DNA from: Planctomycetota bacterium
Lineage (GTDB): Bacteria; Planctomycetota; UBA8108; UBA1146
Assembly: GCA_002711105.1 (NCBI GenBank)
Contig: PAIH01000023.1
Coordinates: 86,529 to 126,740 of the forward strand
Direction of reading: 5' to 3'
DNA length: 40,212 nucleotides
In this document: positions 9,599 through 17,638 of the stretch, one piece after another
Position numbering within the stretch: position 1 is the first letter of the stretch
Layout of the letters: each line of letters opens with the position of its first letter
Program-made: the position numbers and the translations under genes
Notes under the pieces: generated by a model
The model's input: the letters and a program-made list of their open reading frames with translations, nothing else
Database searches by the model: none
Told to the model about the DNA's origin: nothing

Positions 9599-10918
9599 AT
9601 GCGAATCACGGTTGTGGGAACGGGTTACGTTGGATTGGTCACTGGGACCTGTTTTGCTGAAAGCGGCAATACGGTCACCTGCGTGGACCACGATATCTCC
9701 AAAGTAGAGCGTCTCCGGGCTGGTGAAATCCCCATTTACGAACCTGGGCTCGAGGAACTGGTAGAACGGAATACCAACTCCGGACGCCTTTCTTTCTCTA
9801 CCGATCTCGCAGCCGCCATCGACGGAACAGAAGTCGCGTTCATAGCGGTGGGAACTCCACAGTGTCCTGATGGATCTTGTGACCTTTCGGCGGTTCGCGC
9901 CGTTGCGAAGGAGATCGGTAATGCGATGACAGCCCCGCTTGTAGTGGTCAACAAATCCACTGTTCCGGTGGGTACCTCCAGAGTGGTCCAAGAAATCATC
10001 TCGTCCAATACATCCTATTCAGTCAATGTCGTGTCGAATCCTGAGTTCCTCAAGGAAGGTGCAGCGATCGATGACTTCATGAAGCCAGATCGAGTGGTGA
10101 TCGGAACCGATAGCGATACTGCGGCAGCGCTGATGCGAGAACTTTACTCACCATATGTTCGGACCGGAAAGCCGTTGTTGATCATGGAACCGGCTTCGGC
10201 CGAGATGACGAAATATGCAGCAAATGCGATGCTTGCCACGAAGATTTCTTTCATAAACGACATCGCTAGACTGTGTGAGATCGTCGGTGCAAACGTCTCG
10301 AAGGTGAGGCAGGGAATGGGCAGTGACCGACGCATCGGACCCCACTTCCTATTTCCTGGAGTCGGTTACGGTGGGTCATGTTTTCCCAAGGATGTCAGAG
10401 CACTATCGGCTCTCGCCAAGGAGCACGGTACCACGCTGGATATTCTCGATGCCGTGGACGCTGTAAATGATCGACAGAAGAAATTCCTTGCTGAAAAAGT
10501 GGTGGAAAGATTCGGAGAAGACCTGTCGGGACGTGTTTTTGCAATCTGGGGACTCGCCTTCAAGCCACGTACCGATGATATGAGAGAAGCTCCCTCGATA
10601 GTGATCGCCGAAGAGTTGGTCCGGCGGGGAGCCACGGTACATGGACATGATCCCGAGGCGATCACAAATGCCAGGGAAGAGCTGGGTGACCTCATCGAAT
10701 ATTTTGAACATCCCTACGAAGCGGTTTCGGGAGCTAGCGCTCTTCTCCTTGTGACCGAGTGGAATGAGTATAGAAGGCCTGAATTCGATCGATTGAAGGA
10801 TCTTCTCATCGAACCGGTTGTTTTTGATGGTCGAAACATCTGGAATGCAGAGATGACAGTCAAACATGGGCTCGAATATCACGGGATCGGAAGCGGGAGT
10901 TCTCAAGATGGCGATTAG
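9599..10918 (+). CDS. ugd: UDP-glucose 6-dehydrogenase
   Basis: The enzyme oxidises UDP-glucose to UDP-glucuronate with two NAD+. The 439-aa protein has the N-terminal Rossmann motif [21 protein letters not shown], the central-helix region and the catalytic-cysteine motif [10 protein letters not shown], then the C-terminal UDP-binding domain ([15 protein letters not shown]). GAAGG precedes the ATG. Its stop overlaps the next start by 11 nt, so translation is probably coupled to the UDP-glucuronate decarboxylase, which uses its product. The pair would convert UDP-glucose to UDP-xylose, a precursor for extracellular or cell-surface polysaccharide. Confidence 0.95.
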   Translation: MRITVVGTGYVGLVTGTCFAESGNTVTCVDHDISKVERLRAGEIPIYEPGLEELVERNTNSGRLSFSTDLAAAIDGTEVAFIAVGTPQCPDGSCDLSAVRAVAKEIGNAMTAPLVVVNKSTVPVGTSRVVQEIISSNTSYSVNVVSNPEFLKEGAAIDDFMKPDRVVIGTDSDTAAALMRELYSPYVRTGKPLLIMEPASAEMTKYAANAMLATKISFINDIARLCEIVGANVSKVRQGMGSDRRIGPHFLFPGVGYGGSCFPKDVRALSALAKEHGTTLDILDAVDAVNDRQKKFLAEKVVERFGEDLSGRVFAIWGLAFKPRTDDMREAPSIVIAEELVRRGATVHGHDPEAITNAREELGDLIEYFEHPYEAVSGASALLLVTEWNEYRRPEFDRLKDLLIEPVVFDGRNIWNAEMTVKHGLEYHGIGSGSSQDGD

Positions 10919-11885
10919 CAGGGTACTGATCACGGGTGGGGCAGGATTCATCGGTTCTCATCTAGCGGATCTGTTTCTTGAAAGAGATTGTGATGTCGTG
11001 GTGATGGATAATCTCCTTACGGGAGATATTCGAAACATTGAACACCTCTTTGGAAATCCTAGATTTCAGTTTATTCACCATGACGTGACCGATTTCATTC
11101 ACGTGACCGGGAAAATCGATGCGATCTTGCACTTTGCTTCTCCTGCGAGCCCCATCGATTACCAGGAGTACCCGATCCAAACCCTCAAGGTAGGCTCACT
11201 GGGTACCCACAAGGCTCTTGGCCTTGCCAAGGCCTGCGGAGCCAGATTCCTGCTGGCGAGTACCAGTGAGGTATATGGTGATCCATTGGTGCATCCTCAG
11301 CCGGAAACTTACTGGGGAAACGTCAACCCGATCGGAGTTCGGGGGGTCTATGATGAGGCGAAGCGATTTGCGGAAGCAATGACACTTGCCTACCATCGCG
11401 CTCACGGAGTTGACACTCGGATCGTCCGTATCTTCAATACCTATGGTCCTCGCATGAGGCTCGACGATGGACGAGCACTTCCCAATTTCATCTGTCAGGC
11501 GTTATCGGAGCAGTCGCTGACTGTTTTCGGGGATGGGAGTCAGACCCGTTCCTTCTGCCATGTCAGTGATCTGATCGATGGGATCTGGCGATTGCTTGAA
11601 TCCGATGTGGTGGAACCCGTGAACCTGGGTAATCCAGATGAGATTCCCATCATCGATTTTGCCAAAGAAGTCATCGCGATGACAAAATCGGACAGTGGCA
11701 TTTCATATCTACCTTTGCCAGAAGATGATCCGCAGGTTCGACAACCAGATATAACTCTGGCAAAGTCGCTGCTGGGTTGGAGTCCAGAGGTATCTCTAGC
11801 CGAAGGGTTGAGCAGCACAATTCCCTATTTCGAGCGAGCTCTTCGTTCCCGGGGAAGTGAATCGGTCACCTTCACTGAAAGTTGA
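10908..11885 (+). CDS. uxs: UDP-glucuronate decarboxylase (UDP-xylose synthase), extended SDR family
   Basis: This is an NAD-dependent short-chain dehydrogenase/reductase of the extended type, with glycine motif [11 protein letters not shown] and catalytic Tyr/Lys in [10 protein letters not shown]. The region [11 protein letters not shown], together with [16 protein letters not shown], is characteristic of UXS enzymes that decarboxylate UDP-glucuronate to UDP-xylose. The track begins at 10866. I choose the ATG at 10908 because GGGAG lies just upstream and the Rossmann strand starts directly after it ([11 protein letters not shown]). This start lies inside the 3' end of ugd. Assignment to UXS rather than another sugar epimerase is strengthened by its coupling to ugd. 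Confidence 0.92.
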   Translation: MAISRVLITGGAGFIGSHLADLFLERDCDVVVMDNLLTGDIRNIEHLFGNPRFQFIHHDVTDFIHVTGKIDAILHFASPASPIDYQEYPIQTLKVGSLGTHKALGLAKACGARFLLASTSEVYGDPLVHPQPETYWGNVNPIGVRGVYDEAKRFAEAMTLAYHRAHGVDTRIVRIFNTYGPRMRLDDGRALPNFICQALSEQSLTVFGDGSQTRSFCHVSDLIDGIWRLLESDVVEPVNLGNPDEIPIIDFAKEVIAMTKSDSGISYLPLPEDDPQVRQPDITLAKSLLGWSPEVSLAEGLSSTIPYFERALRSRGSESVTFTES

Positions 11886-11901
11886 TCGAGGAGGTCTTTC
11901 G

Positions 11902-12747
11902 GTGCCGAAACTCGAACGAATCCTCATCGTGGCAGAAGCCTCATCCGAGGAGATCGATCACTTTGTTTCAGCTCTGTACTCCTGTTTGCAGAGTGCTGGA
12001 GTGGATTCAATTTGCTGGTCGCCCAAAGAACGTGATCTGCCCAACATCGAGCAGGATCTGATCATCGTCATAGGGGGAGATGGCTCCCTGATGTCTTTGC
12101 TCAGAGTTCTCGGTCATCCTCCAGTTCCGATTTACGGAGTCAATTTCGGTCGTGTGGGATTCCTGATGAATCCGCGTCAGGAACCAGAGGCCCTGGTCGA
12201 CACCCTCCTGGGTGGAGCTTTTGTCGAGCAACAACTGCCGGTTCTTTCAGCCAGCTGGACTATTTCCGGCGGGGAGAGTGGCAATGCGGCGGGTATCAAT
12301 GACGTGGTGTTGGAAAGAGATTCAGGCCAAACAGTTCATCTGGGGCTCTACATCGACGATGTACTACTGAATGCCTATTCCGGAGACGGTCTGGTCATCT
12401 CGACTCCGGCTGGATCCACGGCCTATTCTCTTGCTGCCGGAGGACCGGTGGTGCATCCCGATGTCGATGGAATTGTTGTGACGCCACTCAATGCCCATCG
12501 ACCTGTCCAGTTCCACTCGTTGCAATTCCCCTTGATCGTTCCACTGGGAGCAAAAATCAGGGTTGTTGGAGAAGGGTGTGATAAGAGGCCGATTCGTGTA
12601 GTCGTAGATGGTGAGTCCTTTTCCGGTATTGAGGAACTGTCGGTGTCTGCCAGAGGTGATTCAGTGCACCTGTTGAGGCCACAGGGTTATCAGTACATCC
12701 AGCGAATCGTGTCCCGGATCATCGGTAACGGCGAAGACGCGAACTGA
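11902..12747 (+). CDS. nadK: NAD kinase
   Basis: NAD kinase phosphorylates NAD to NADP using ATP or polyphosphate. The signature GGDGSLM is at about residue 60, and the second conserved block STPAGSTAYSLAAGGP is at about 170-185. The usual NE-D segment appears as INDVVLER. The length, 281 aa, is typical. The track begins at an ATG at 11857 inside the previous gene. The GTG at 11902 is preceded by GAGGAGGT at ideal spacing, so I take it as the start. It lies 16 bp after uxs and is probably in the same operon as ugd and uxs. Confidence 0.93.
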   Translation: MPKLERILIVAEASSEEIDHFVSALYSCLQSAGVDSICWSPKERDLPNIEQDLIIVIGGDGSLMSLLRVLGHPPVPIYGVNFGRVGFLMNPRQEPEALVDTLLGGAFVEQQLPVLSASWTISGGESGNAAGINDVVLERDSGQTVHLGLYIDDVLLNAYSGDGLVISTPAGSTAYSLAAGGPVVHPDVDGIVVTPLNAHRPVQFHSLQFPLIVPLGAKIRVVGEGCDKRPIRVVVDGESFSGIEELSVSARGDSVHLLRPQGYQYIQRIVSRIIGNGEDAN

Positions 12748-12822
12748 AGCCCTTTAGCGCCAAGATTGCTTTACAGGGTGGGACTCGCTCGATCGTCTTC
12801 CGTCGCCTACCATCTAGATGTC

Positions 12823-14355
12823 ATGTCGAACCCCGATAACCAACTTCTGAGTCTGTTGAGAGCGGCTTTTTCCAAGGTCGATCAAAAAGGCTCAAGGCTG
12901 AAGGCATTACCTTCTCTGCTGGCTTGGTTTCAGCAGAGGAGCGGGGGGCAGCGAGCGTTTTTGATCAGCACCAGGGAGGATGGGAGCTACCGAGTCTGGT
13001 GTTCTCGAGATGGTGATGGGCGAAAGATTCGCAAGGCAGCCGATTCCATTTCGCATCATGCATTTCAGCTGGGTTGTCAGAAGAAAGAGCAGACTCTCTT
13101 TTCGGATGTCCATCTCGATCGTCGATTCAGAGCTCCCTCTGAGACGAAGGGAGTTACCCGTTCCCGTTGGATATTAGTGATTCCGATCTCTGTACAAGGA
13201 GAGCAGACCGCTCTGTATCTCGATTCAAAATTCGGCTCCTTTGATTCGGATGTGGTTAAAGATCAAGATGTGGATCTTGTGCGCTCCTTCATCGAGTTGA
13301 TTGTTGATTTTGAGTTGAGTCGGGAGCGGCTACCTGTTGTTGAGGTACCCTCGTCCACTCCTCAGGACACCCGCGAGAAACCTCTTCCAGTCGTCGAGAC
13401 TCCCCCGGAGCGTGTCGAGAGTAGCCTCGGTGATTTCATTACCCACTCCTCAACCCTCACCCAGACCATCGGGGAACTGAAAAAGATTTCTCAGACGAAA
13501 ATCCCGGTGCTTATCGAGGGGGAAAGCGGGACCGGCAAGGAACTGCTCGCGAAAGCCATACATGAGCACAGTGGATGCGATGGGCCGATGGTAGTCCTGC
13601 ACTGTGGTTCGATTACCGAATCTCTCATCGAGGTCGAGCTTTTCGGAAATGAAAAAGGCGCCTTTACCGATGCGGATACCGAGAAGCCTGGTCTGATCGA
13701 AACTGCGGATGGAGGTACGCTTTTGCTCGATGCGATCGACGAGAGTTCTATTGCTCTCCAGGTATCGCTGTTACGTTTTCTGGAATCCGGAAAGTATCGA
13801 AGGGTGGCGGGGGAAGATGAGAGAACCGCGAATGTGCGAATAATTGCTTGTTCCTCGACGAGCGACAAAACCACCGGTATTCGAGATGATTTGCATTACC
13901 GACTCGCCGGGTTTCGAGCATGGCTTCCACCTTTGCGAGAGAGGCCCGGAGATGCGTTGTTGATCATCGAGAAAGAGCTCTCGGCAGCGGAACAAGAGTC
14001 GCCGGTACTGGAACCGGAGGCACAAGCACTCATCCTTGCACATACGTGGCCAGGAAACGGTTGGGAAGCTGTCCATCTTACCAAGCGGATTCTCGCCTTG
14101 GGCTGTCAGAGGATCGACGGTACGTTGCTTCTGGAAGTGCTGGGCAACCAGGGCGGGGGCGATGTCGCCACTGATCCCGGAGTTCGTGAAGTACTCGGAT
14201 TTGCCGAGCGAGAGGTGATTCTTCGAGCTCTTGAGGGAGCTGAGGGGAATAAAACCATCGCTTGCAAAACCCTCGGAATTTCCAGACGCACCCTCTATAG
14301 AAGGATGCGAAAGCACGGAATCCCACTCAAGGGATCACCTCGGGTTGATTCCTGA
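12823..14355 (+). CDS. Sigma-54-activator-like protein with altered ATPase and sigma-54-contact motifs
   Basis: The architecture matches an enhancer-binding protein: a GAF-like domain (about residues 10-165), an AAA+ domain and a C-terminal Fis-type helix-turn-helix (NKTIACKTLGISRRTLYRRM). Walker A is intact (EGESGTGKE). Two functional motifs are not. The sigma-54 contact loop reads GAFTDA instead of GAFTGA, and Walker B reads LLLDAIDE, where the catalytic Glu of DE is Ala. IRDDLHYRL retains the arginine-finger region. It may bind DNA and nucleotide without driving sigma-54 open-complex formation, for example as a repressor or a heteromer partner. The ATG at 12823 is preferred over the TTG at 12766; no strong ribosome binding site is visible. 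It lies 75 bp after nadK. Confidence 0.85.
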   Translation: MSNPDNQLLSLLRAAFSKVDQKGSRLKALPSLLAWFQQRSGGQRAFLISTREDGSYRVWCSRDGDGRKIRKAADSISHHAFQLGCQKKEQTLFSDVHLDRRFRAPSETKGVTRSRWILVIPISVQGEQTALYLDSKFGSFDSDVVKDQDVDLVRSFIELIVDFELSRERLPVVEVPSSTPQDTREKPLPVVETPPERVESSLGDFITHSSTLTQTIGELKKISQTKIPVLIEGESGTGKELLAKAIHEHSGCDGPMVVLHCGSITESLIEVELFGNEKGAFTDADTEKPGLIETADGGTLLLDAIDESSIALQVSLLRFLESGKYRRVAGEDERTANVRIIACSSTSDKTTGIRDDLHYRLAGFRAWLPPLRERPGDALLIIEKELSAAEQESPVLEPEAQALILAHTWPGNGWEAVHLTKRILALGCQRIDGTLLLEVLGNQGGGDVATDPGVREVLGFAEREVILRALEGAEGNKTIACKTLGISRRTLYRRMRKHGIPLKGSPRVDS

Positions 14356-14358
14356 AAT

Positions 14359-14592
14359 CTACTTCTGCGGTGGGAGGGGACTTTGCAGTTCCTCCTCAGG
14401 ATCCAGGAATGACTCACCGAACTGATCCTCGAATCCGAGTTGACGCCACACCAGATAATCAAGGATTTCTCCAGGGTCTGGAGGTGGCCCACTGGACTTC
14501 CGACAATGACCATTTGTTTGACTCATATTGCTAACCGGGGCCGGAACAAAACCCCTAATTCCCATCGCCCTCTTATCCGGGAATGTATCCAT
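14359..14592 (-). CDS. Possible small acidic hypothetical protein
   Basis: This reading frame of 77 codons lies 40 bp downstream of the E1 beta gene on the same strand and ends 3 bp from the convergent regulator's stop. Its C-terminal half looks protein-like and acidic (PGEILDYLVWRQLGFEDQF). Starts at 14592, 14565 or 14526 are possible, and only 14565 has a purine-rich stretch (AAGAGGG) before it. I do not recognise a family. It could be the last gene of the E1 operon or non-coding. Confidence 0.35.
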   Translation of the reverse strand: MDTFPDKRAMGIRGFVPAPVSNMSQTNGHCRKSSGPPPDPGEILDYLVWRQLGFEDQFGESFLDPEEELQSPLPPQK

Positions 14593-14632
14593 CTCGGACC
14601 GTTAATATTGGATTTATTTTCAGGTGTATCAG

Positions 14633-15634
14633 TTAGTCAGAAATGAGTTGCCTCAGTTCGGAGCAGATACGTTCGCTGGACGGAATTCGATCTGCTTCGA
14701 GGCTTTTATGGAAGGGTGCTGGACTGTCAGGATAGGCTATGCGTCGTACCGGAGCGTCCAGGTCCCAGATGTTGTCGTCGCAGAGCCGTGCGGCGAGTTC
14801 GGCTCCGAATCCTCCTGTAATTGTGGCCTCATGAATGATGGCAACATGTTGAGTTTGCCGCACCGATTCGATGATGGGTTGAAGGTCCAGCGGGGATAGG
14901 ACCGGAAGATCGATGACTTCAACCTCGATACCCTCTCCGGAGAGGGTCTGTGCGGCTTCCAGCGCTTTGTGTGTCATCCAGCCCCAGGAGATCGTGGTGA
15001 TAGAACTCCCTCTTCTCACTACTCGTGCCTCGCCCTGGATGTGGTTCGAAATCGGCGCCTCGGACAGAGGAGATTGTTCCCGTCGGTAGAGAAACTTGTG
15101 TTCGAAGTAGAGGACCGGATTGGGGTCGCGAATCGCTGATCGAAGAAGTCTGTAGGCATCACCGGAAAAAGCCGGTGAGACCACTTTCAAGCCAGGAGTG
15201 TGAATGAACCAGCTCTCAATATTCTGGGAGTGAAATGCACCAGCTCCCACTCCGCCCCCGCTTGGAAGTCGAATTACAACCGGTACCGCTCTTTCAGTTC
15301 TCCAGAACATCTTTGCGGCCACGTTCACCAGCTGGTTGAAGCCACAGGAAATAAAATCTGCGAACTGCATTTCAATAACGGGGCGCATGCCGAGCATCGC
15401 TGCTCCTGTGGCGATTCCGATGGTTCCACTTTCTGCAATGGGAGTATTACGGACTCGTTGGTCACCGAATTCATCGAGGAATCCACGTGTGATTTTGAAG
15501 GCCCCACCATGATCAGCGATATCCTGCCCCATCAATACAACTGTTTCATCGGCTCGCATTTCGTCCTGAAGAGCCTGGCTGATGGCGTCGATGTATAAAG
15601 TGTTTTGTTCTTGGGTCGGAACTTCATTCGGCAT
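14633..15634 (-). CDS. 2-oxoacid dehydrogenase E1 component, beta subunit (TPP-dependent)
   Basis: This is the beta subunit of a pyruvate or branched-chain 2-oxoacid dehydrogenase E1. Family features include the start NTLYIDAISQALQDEM, the glutamate region VVLMGQDIADHGGAF, TPIAESGTIGIATGAAM-type sequence (here NTPIAESGTIGIATG), PVVIRLPSGGGVGAG and VVSPAFSGDAY. The C-terminal transketolase domain contains VIDLPVLSPLD and HEATITGGFGAE. The ATG at 15634 has AGGAGC upstream and overlaps the alpha-subunit stop by 11 nt, so the subunits are translationally coupled. The track's 15685 start adds 17 residues from inside the alpha gene. No E2 or E3 gene is nearby. Confidence 0.9.
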   Translation of the reverse strand: MPNEVPTQEQNTLYIDAISQALQDEMRADETVVLMGQDIADHGGAFKITRGFLDEFGDQRVRNTPIAESGTIGIATGAAMLGMRPVIEMQFADFISCGFNQLVNVAAKMFWRTERAVPVVIRLPSGGGVGAGAFHSQNIESWFIHTPGLKVVSPAFSGDAYRLLRSAIRDPNPVLYFEHKFLYRREQSPLSEAPISNHIQGEARVVRRGSSITTISWGWMTHKALEAAQTLSGEGIEVEVIDLPVLSPLDLQPIIESVRQTQHVAIIHEATITGGFGAELAARLCDDNIWDLDAPVRRIAYPDSPAPFHKSLEADRIPSSERICSELRQLISD

Positions 15635-16751
15635 AAATGCTCCTGTGTTTTCCGACTTCTGGTTCAGGCAACGACATCGCTTCATCGACGTACTTCACGA
15701 TCAGAGCAGCACACCGTTCTCTGATTTCTTCGATCCAGGCGTGCGAAGCGATGCCCTTATCGGTAAGTTCTTTCTCCAGCAAATCCAGTGGATCATTTTC
15801 GTGATACTGTTCCAGTTCTTCGGCGGGAACCTGGGTGAGTGAATCATCCCCTTCCGAATGACCTCGTTGACGACCCAGCATCGCTTCGATGAGGGTTGGC
15901 CCTTCACCAGCACGTGCTCTGGCAACTGCGGTTTCCATCACCTGTAGGACGGCTTTCGGATTGTTGCCATCCACCTGCACGCCGGGGATCCCGTATCCGA
16001 TGGCCCGATCTACCAGTCGATCGCAGGCATATTGCTGAGAGGTGGGTGTGGAGAATGCCCATTGATTGTTTTCGATGACGAGGATGAAGGGGAGCCGCCA
16101 CACTGAGGCTATGTTGAGTCCTTCGTGGAAATCTCCAGTTGAGGTGGCACCCTCTCCGATGAAGTTAATGGCGACACGATCTTTTCCTGCTTGTTGAAAC
16201 GCGAGGGCGACCCCCGCAGCAACTGGAATCATCGATCCCAGATGACTGATCATGCCGATATGTATCAATCCATGTTCTTCCTCGAAATGGTTGTAGTGAT
16301 ATGAACGTTCGTGTCCTGCAGAAAAACCTGCTTGTCGGCCAAACATCTGGCATGTCAGGCGAAGAAGTCGTTGCTGAGAATCACCGGGCAATGGGCTTCG
16401 ACTGCGTTTTCCTGCTGGCAAGGCTCCCGGAAGGATCTGATCTATATCGAGATAGTGCCTGAGAATCGCTCCGGAATCCCTGTGAAGGGTCAGTAATGCA
16501 TCGCCTGCTTCTATTGCCGAAGCACATGCGACTGTAGTGGCCTCGTTACCGACCGACGAGTACCACTTCGAGAGGGCTCCGGTTCGAAACAACTTTTCGA
16601 AACGAAGATCCCATTCGCGGGCCAACCTCATGTAGAGGTGCATCTCTTGAAGCGTACGATCCGGCGTTTCCGTGACGGTGGGACACGAATCGGCAGCACT
16701 GTAAGTGTCTTCTGCCGGAGATAGTGGAGTTCTGGCCCGCGGGTCGATCAT
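15624..16751 (-). CDS. 2-oxoacid dehydrogenase E1 component, alpha subunit (branched-chain type favoured)
   Basis: The alpha subunit binds thiamine diphosphate. The TPP motif runs from GEGATSTGDFHEGLN to VIENNQWAFS. GEG rather than GDG at its start resembles branched-chain (2-oxoisovalerate) E1 alpha proteins more than pyruvate ones. An N-terminal extension of about 35 residues precedes the family start (MHLYMRLAREWDLRF). The active-site region LLTLHRDSGAILRHY is followed by an unusual linker (LPAGKRSRSPLPGDSQQR) before GHERSYHYNHF. RQRGHSEGDD matches the conserved phosphorylation-loop region. Together with E1 beta it would decarboxylate a 2-oxoacid and transfer the acyl group to an E2 encoded elsewhere. 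Substrate choice is inference. Confidence 0.88.
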   Translation of the reverse strand: MIDPRARTPLSPAEDTYSAADSCPTVTETPDRTLQEMHLYMRLAREWDLRFEKLFRTGALSKWYSSVGNEATTVACASAIEAGDALLTLHRDSGAILRHYLDIDQILPGALPAGKRSRSPLPGDSQQRLLRLTCQMFGRQAGFSAGHERSYHYNHFEEEHGLIHIGMISHLGSMIPVAAGVALAFQQAGKDRVAINFIGEGATSTGDFHEGLNIASVWRLPFILVIENNQWAFSTPTSQQYACDRLVDRAIGYGIPGVQVDGNNPKAVLQVMETAVARARAGEGPTLIEAMLGRQRGHSEGDDSLTQVPAEELEQYHENDPLDLLEKELTDKGIASHAWIEEIRERCAALIVKYVDEAMSLPEPEVGKHRSIYAE

Positions 16752-16845
16752 GGACGGATATTATCAGCGACTCTTTCTTTGGGCTACACCGACTCACGGC
16801 TGGGCCCCAGCTTTCACCGAGGTCAGATTTGTAACGGCGTTTGTG

Positions 16846-17535
16846 TTAGTCCTTTGCGGTGATTTTTGGCGATGGAGACGAATTCTTTGAAGTGGCTCCG
16901 ATGATCACTTTACCGTGTCGGAAAGGTGCCAGTTGCTCAGGATTTTCCTGTTGGGCCTGCTCCCAGAGCTGCTGGAAATCCCCCCTTTCGCTACGCCAAC
17001 GTTTTTGATTTTGATGGTCGTGGTGAATCTCGAAGGTAACGATGAATAGCTCTTTGGAGAGCTGGACGTCGGGTCTATCCGTGGAGTGCGAACTCCAGGG
17101 GAGGATCACTTTCTGGTTGTGGAGGATGCCACCGATCAGCTCATCAATATTGATGTCACCTGGCAACAGGAAAGCACCTAGTTTTCCACGGGTCGTGCGA
17201 TAAAGAACTGGGGTTTCATCTTCGAGCTGGATCTTCTGGAGGCGCAGGGCATCCGTTTCTCCGTCGAGAAGTAGCGGGGTAATTGCGTTTCCTGTCCAGA
17301 TGGCGGTTCCGACGATCAGTGAGCATCGTTGCTGGTTATCATCCTTGGCAGGTAAAGAAGCGATGAGCAATAACGGTGGATTTTCGAGCAAACCGGTATC
17401 GATCTCCAGCACCAATCCTGACCAGGGACTCTGGCTGCCGAAATCGAGAGGTCCGGTAGGCCAGTTCCACAAGATGATTGCCGCCAGCAAAATCATCGGT
17501 AGTGCGGTTCTCCAGAAGTTCAACCGTAGGTCCAT
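16846..17535 (-). CDS. Hypothetical membrane-anchored protein
   Basis: The 229-aa protein has one hydrophobic N-terminal helix (ALPMILLAAIILWNW, about residues 10-25), followed by a soluble, presumably periplasmic domain. The track's start is a TTG at 17577. I prefer the ATG at 17535, directly before the anchor. The C-terminal part is rich in Gln, Lys and Ser (HHDHQNQKRWRSERGDFQQ). I do not recognise a family. It lies 94 bp upstream of the E1 alpha gene on the same strand, so shared transcription is possible, but nothing in the sequence links it functionally to the dehydrogenase. Confidence 0.7.
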   Translation of the reverse strand: MDLRLNFWRTALPMILLAAIILWNWPTGPLDFGSQSPWSGLVLEIDTGLLENPPLLLIASLPAKDDNQQRCSLIVGTAIWTGNAITPLLLDGETDALRLQKIQLEDETPVLYRTTRGKLGAFLLPGDINIDELIGGILHNQKVILPWSSHSTDRPDVQLSKELFIVTFEIHHDHQNQKRWRSERGDFQQLWEQAQQENPEQLAPFRHGKVIIGATSKNSSPSPKITAKD

Positions 17536-17638
17536 TCCCGCAATATAGGTAAAGTTTCCAGTACTGATGGTTGCCAATATCCATCATCAAAGATGGATGC
17601 GCCATTCCAATCGGCGGCTCTTGCCAGAAGAAAGCGAC

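Noticed and set aside
13771-14316. 181-aa minus-strand ORF opposite the second sigma-54-like regulator
   Set aside because: Shadow of a well-supported plus-strand gene with no recognisable domain.
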